The notes beneath the pieces are model-generated. The model saw nothing but the letters and a program-made list of their open reading frames with translations, did no database searches and had not been told where the DNA came from. A stretch of DNA of 8,727 nucleotides from Thiopontia sp964344435 (GTDB lineage: Bacteria > Pseudomonadota > Gammaproteobacteria > GCF-002020875), in assembly GCA_964344435.1 (NCBI GenBank), contig CAYFNH010000097.1:1-8727 (forward strand), written 5' to 3'. Positions 6,273 through 8,727 of the stretch are shown here, in pieces; position 1 is the first letter of the stretch; each line of letters begins with the position of its first letter. The translations under genes were made by a program, and so were the position numbers.

Positions 6273-7153
6273 GTGGCGTACTCGAAGCGGTCAGTCACCA
6301 GCTCGCAGAGCACCTTGCCATCCCGCTGCGCTACCAGAGTCATCGGGCACTCCATGGAGGAGACATCAACCAGAGCTATCTGCTCAACAGCAGTGAAGGG
6401 CTGTTCTTCGTAAAGCTCAACCAAGCGAAGTTCCGCTCCATGTTCGAGGCAGAATCAGCAGCCCTGCTGGAGATGAGCTTTGCCAATGCGGTTCGGGTAC
6501 CCGAACCAATGCTGGTCGGTACCAGCGCTAACCAGGCCTTTCTGGTGATGGAGTTTATCGAGCTGGAAGGCAATCGTGCTGGCTCCGAAGAGGCCCTTGG
6601 TCAGCAGTTGGCAACCCTGCATCAGTTTACCCATACCCGTTTTGGCTGGGATCGGGACAACACCATCGGCTCTACCCCCCAACATAACACCGAATCAGCC
6701 GAATGGGTCCCCTTCTGGCGGGAGCAACGCATTGCCCCTCAACTTCAGTGGGCTGCTGAGCATGGTGCTCCCCCCTCTCTATTGAAGAAGGGCGATCAGC
6801 TCCTCAGCCAACTGGACAGGTTGCTGGCGGATCACCACCCTGCCCCTTCACAGCTGCATGGAGATCTATGGGGGGGAAACTGGTCGACTGCCCGCAGTGG
6901 TGAGCCGATACTCTACGACCCCGCTCTCTACTACGGTGACCGAGAGACCGACCTTGCCATGACCGAACTATTCGGCGGCTTTTCAAAACGCTTCTACGAT
7001 GCCTATAACGAGGCGTGGCCCTTGAACGAGGGCTACAGCCAGCGCAAGATTCTTTACAATCTCTACCATATCCTTAACCACTTCAACCTCTTTCGAGGTG
7101 GGTATGGACGCCAGGCAGAACAGATCATCGACCAACTGCTACGCACCGTATAA
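6269..7153 (+). CDS. Fructosamine/ketosamine-3-kinase family protein
   Basis: A 294-residue protein of the fructosamine-3-kinase family (E. coli YniA type) with an aminoglycoside-phosphotransferase-like fold. Characterised members phosphorylate sugar adducts (fructosamine, ribulosamine, erythrulosamine) on amines or proteins so that they decompose, a repair of glycation. Motifs seen are GGDINQSY (30-37, nucleotide loop), FFVKLN with ATP lysine K49, E62 in FEAE, GWDRDNTIGSTPQ (126-138), LHGDLWGGN (196-204) with catalytic D199, and DPALYYGDRETDLAMTELFGGF (217-238) with metal ligand D217. Full length by family standards. Its ATG overlaps the dgt stop, so it is the coupled last gene of the pilQ-aroK-aroB-dgt run. 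No terminator hairpin is evident after it. Confidence 0.93.
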   Translation: MSGVLEAVSHQLAEHLAIPLRYQSHRALHGGDINQSYLLNSSEGLFFVKLNQAKFRSMFEAESAALLEMSFANAVRVPEPMLVGTSANQAFLVMEFIELEGNRAGSEEALGQQLATLHQFTHTRFGWDRDNTIGSTPQHNTESAEWVPFWREQRIAPQLQWAAEHGAPPSLLKKGDQLLSQLDRLLADHHPAPSQLHGDLWGGNWSTARSGEPILYDPALYYGDRETDLAMTELFGGFSKRFYDAYNEAWPLNEGYSQRKILYNLYHILNHFNLFRGGYGRQAEQIIDQLLRTV

Positions 7154-7432
7154 GGATCGTCGAAAAGAACATTTCTCAGCTAACGCCTGGGTCTTATGTT
7201 GTCGAAATTGTGGTACAAAAAGGGAGCTATAAAATCGCACTTAGTAGCGTTCAGACTTATTCAGAGTTTCCTTATCCGGTCATTGAAAACCTCAACTGGC
7301 ATTCAAGCCCTTGTTAATCCGATAATCCAACTACTTTGCGGGGTATTGACCCACTCAATCGCCCTCATTGATTCAAATTCTACAGAGCCAGCCACCCGCT
7401 GACTCAACTTCACTATCAAGGAGTCGAAAACT
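7154..7432 (+). other. 279-bp spacer before adk
   Basis: This spacer, AT-richer than the genes around it, must contain the adk promoter. A -35-like TTGACC lies at 7346-7351 but has only a poor -10 partner (around 7369-7375); TATAAAA at 7228-7234 lacks a good -35. The adk Shine-Dalgarno AAGGAG is at 7418-7423. A plus-strand frame stays open without an ATG from inside the kinase gene to TAA 7315-7317. It reads as a beta-rich, protein-like stretch (for example LTPGSYVVEIVVQKGSYKIA), which could be a decayed gene or chance. A 68-codon ATG ORF (7196-7402) overlaps it in another frame without a ribosome-binding site. Confidence 0.4.
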
Positions 7433-8080
7433 ATGCGTATTATCCTGCTTGGCGGCCCAGGTGCCGGTAAAGGTACACAAGCCAACTACATCAAAGAGAA
7501 GTACAACATCCCCCAGATCTCTACCGGTGACATGCTGCGTGCACACGTCAAGGCTGGCTCCGAGCTGGGTGTAGCCGCCAAAAAGATCATGGATGAGGGC
7601 GGTCTGGTCTCTGATGACATCATCATGGGCATGGTCAAGGAGCGCATCACCGAGGACGACTGCGCCAATGGTTACCTGTTCGACGGCTTTCCACGCACCA
7701 TTCCTCAGGCCGAGGCACTGAAAGAGGCCGGTGTACCAGTCGACGCCGTGGTTGAAATCGACGTACCTGACGAAGAGATCGTCAAGCGTATGTCCGGTCG
7801 CCGTGTTCACGTCGCCTCTGGCCGTACCTACCACATCGTCTTCAATCCACCCAAGGTAGAGGGCAAGGATGATGAGACCGGTGAAGACCTCATCCAGCGT
7901 GATGACGACCAGGAAGAGACCGTACTGGCGCGCCTCAAGGTCTACCACGATCAGACCGAGCCACTGATCGACTTCTACAGCAAAGAGGCCGATGCCGGCA
8001 ACTGCAAATACGTCAAGGTTAATGGCGTTGGTGGCGTTGATGACATCAAGGGGCAGATCTTTGATGGGCTGGATGGATAA
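7433..8080 (+). CDS. adk: Adenylate kinase
   Basis: A 215-residue long-form adenylate kinase that interconverts ATP + AMP and 2 ADP in the cytoplasm. Features are the P-loop GGPGAGKGT (7-15), the AMP-binding TGDMLR (31-36), FDGFPRT (83-89), and an inserted lid (about 122-159) that begins GRRVHVASGRTYH. The lid lacks the zinc-binding four-cysteine set of Gram-positive enzymes. It carries H126, S129, D146 and T149, the hydrogen-bonding set of the E. coli enzyme at the same numbers. Arg123, Arg156 and Arg167 are the expected catalytic arginines. A good Shine-Dalgarno (AAGGAG) precedes the ATG by 9 bp. It is followed closely by an intrinsic terminator, so it is probably monocistronic. Confidence 0.98.
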   Translation: MRIILLGGPGAGKGTQANYIKEKYNIPQISTGDMLRAHVKAGSELGVAAKKIMDEGGLVSDDIIMGMVKERITEDDCANGYLFDGFPRTIPQAEALKEAGVPVDAVVEIDVPDEEIVKRMSGRRVHVASGRTYHIVFNPPKVEGKDDETGEDLIQRDDDQEETVLARLKVYHDQTEPLIDFYSKEADAGNCKYVKVNGVGGVDDIKGQIFDGLDG

Positions 8081-8101
8081 AGTCTACTGACCCTATCTGC
8101 A

Positions 8102-8141
8102 GAGAGGCCGGACAGTGAAAACTGCCCGGCCTCTCCTTTTT
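8102..8141 (+). terminator. Rho-independent terminator of adk
   Basis: A perfect 10-bp stem (GAGAGGCCGG 8102-8111 with CCGGCCTCTC 8126-8135) continues after one A/C mismatch into four more pairs (CAGT/ACTG). It is closed by a GAAA tetraloop (8117-8120). After one C comes a run of five T (8137-8141). It lies 22 bp past the adk stop and is one of the strongest structural signals in the window. Confidence 0.95.
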
Positions 8142-8145
8142 CGGT

Positions 8146-8151
8146 TACAAT
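8146..8151 (+). promoter_or_regulatory. Possible -10 box of the tRNA-Arg gene
   Basis: TACAAT (5/6 to consensus) lies 15 bp before the first base of the tRNA, as expected for a tRNA promoter with a short 5' leader. The matching -35 would fall inside the adk terminator stem (around 8123-8128) and is poor. The tRNA may thus have its own promoter partly overlapping the terminator. Confidence 0.35.
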
Positions 8152-8166
8152 CTGCACTCACAACAC

Positions 8167-8243
8167 GCGCCTGTAGCTCAGCTGGATAGAGCGTCGCCCT
8201 CCGGAGGCGAAGGCCAGGGGTTCGAATCCCTTCAGGCGCGCCA
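8167..8243 (+). tRNA. tRNA-Arg (anticodon CCG)
   Basis: A complete 77-base cloverleaf decoding CGG. The acceptor stem is GCGCCTG (8167-8173) with CAGGCGC (8233-8239), discriminator G8240 and encoded CCA (8241-8243). The D stem is GCTC/GAGC. The anticodon stem TCGCC/GGCGA has loop CTCCGGA, with anticodon CCG at 8201-8203. The T arm is AGGGG-TTCGAAT-CCCTT, with one G-T pair. All invariant positions look intact, so it should be functional. tRNA genes of this kind are common integration sites, and the sequence beyond it is accessory in character. Confidence 0.98.
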
Positions 8244-8270
8244 TTTATTGCATCCTCTACCCTTAGCCAA

Positions 8271-8360
8271 TGTGTCCACTTTTTACCTGTGCCCATTTTG
8301 GGCCCAAATCGTGTCCACGTTGATCAAGGCGCAATTCAGCTTCAGGAAGTTTTAACTTCT
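8271..8360. mobile_element. Probable insertion-sequence end remnant beside the tRNA
   Basis: GTGTCCAC occurs at 8272-8279 and again at 8311-8318, with a related GTGCCCA at 8289-8295 between them. Multiple short repeats near one end are characteristic of IS21-family elements, whose transposase binds them. A perfect 12-bp palindrome, TTTGGGCCCAAA (8297-8308), lies inside, and GAAGTT-TT-AACTTC (8346-8359) is a small dyad just beyond. No transposase frame is visible, so this would be a truncated relic. The IS family is inference from pattern only. Confidence 0.35.
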
Positions 8361-8389
8361 AGCGGCACACGGGCACAACTCCCATCCCA

Positions 8390-8630
8390 TCAAACTGCTC
8401 GTAGATCTCCCTTCACATAACGGTGAATGATTGAGCCGATCAAAGTCTGATAGGGAATGTCCTGTTCATAGGCCATCACCTTGACCTTCTGAATATCCTG
8501 CTCTTGCAGCCTCAGACTTCACTGGCCTCTTTTTTGTAGTCTCTATCAGCGCCTCTTGCCAGAATTGCTTGCGCTCACTCAATTTACCAATTGAGCGGTA
8601 TTCACCATGCTCATGCGATCTCCGATAAAG
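8390..8630 (-). pseudogene. Frameshifted CopG/RHH-type antitoxin remnant
   Basis: Two minus-strand frames together resemble one antitoxin of the predicted CopG/RHH DNA-binding family (COG5304 type). The upstream frame (8630 down to a TGA at 8512-8514) reads HEHGEYRSIGKLSERKQFWQ followed by EALIETTKKEASEV. The downstream frame (8515 down to TGA 8390-8392) reads LRLQEQDIQKVKVMAYEQDI then PYQTLIGSIIHRYVKGDLRAV. The IPYQTLI-S-IH-YV-G core is typical of the family's C-terminal half. The two frames differ by one base at about 8515, consistent with a single-base deletion in a once intact gene. No start codon is visible in the upstream frame and no toxin partner is recognisable in the remaining window, so this is probably a decayed orphan. 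Family assignment is by motif recollection, not by search. Confidence 0.6.
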
Positions 8631-8727
8631 TCAGTTATCAGGCCCAATAACCACGCATATAAAATCAATATGTTATCACTGGTGTCCCAACGTTGAAGAG
8701 GTAAAACTCACGTAGCCCCATAAAACA
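8631..8727. other. Window end with no recognisable gene
   Basis: AT-rich sequence with stops in most frames and no convincing gene on either strand. Together with 8244-8389 it makes the last 480 bp gene-poor apart from the IS-like repeats and antitoxin remnant. If the antitoxin once had an upstream toxin gene it would have been here, but I cannot see one. Confidence 0.4.

Noticed and set aside
7196..7402. 68-codon plus-strand ORF in the pre-adk spacer
   Set aside because: No ribosome-binding site, no recognisable domain, and it overlaps the likely adk promoter region; not supported as a gene.
8093..8296. 67-codon minus-strand ORF containing a PEGIRTPGLRLRRATLYPAELQ-like stretch
   Set aside because: It is the antisense translation of the tRNA-Arg gene and the adk terminator, a well-known spurious annotation.

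Overview
The window is 8.7 kb of what looks like gammaproteobacterial chromosome with moderately high GC. The evidence is a pilQ-aroK-aroB gene order, a short TsaC-type protein, and an adenylate kinase whose lid matches the Escherichia coli type residue for residue at its four key positions. The presence of a probable persulfide-sensing ArsR repressor would fit a sulfur-oxidising relative, but that lineage guess is weak.

Layout. (1) 1-401: a small ArsR/SmtB repressor with a two-cysteine pattern spaced exactly as in BigR/SqrR/sHdrR sulfane-sulfur sensors. (2) 413-1726, minus strand: tsaC (tRNA t6A synthesis) followed by a 216-residue HTH plus coiled-coil protein of a type more usual on plasmids. 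The latter has its own recognisable promoter with TGTCT repeats. (3) 1822-7153, plus strand: a tightly packed probable operon pilQ-aroK-aroB-dgt-fructosamine kinase. It joins the type IV pilus secretin, two shikimate-pathway enzymes, a dNTP triphosphohydrolase and a protein-deglycation kinase. aroK/aroB and dgt/kinase overlap by ATGA, and aroB and dgt are separated only by six perfect copies of the heptamer ACTAACC. pilQ lacks the usual upstream pilMNOP genes. (4) 7154-7432: a 279-bp spacer with an open but start-less reading frame. (5) 7433-8243: adk, a strong intrinsic terminator capped by a GAAA tetraloop, and tRNA-Arg(CCG). (6) 8244-8727: gene-poor accessory debris downstream of the tRNA. 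It contains repeated GTGTCCAC/GTGCCCA motifs resembling an insertion-sequence end and a frameshifted CopG/RHH-type antitoxin remnant on the minus strand.

Most of the window is core housekeeping. The parts most deserving a second look are the cysteine pair of the ArsR protein, the plasmid-like HTH gene, the heptamer array that replaces the dgt ribosome-binding region, and the mobile/toxin-antitoxin debris beside the tRNA. I did not find a convincing wholly new system.
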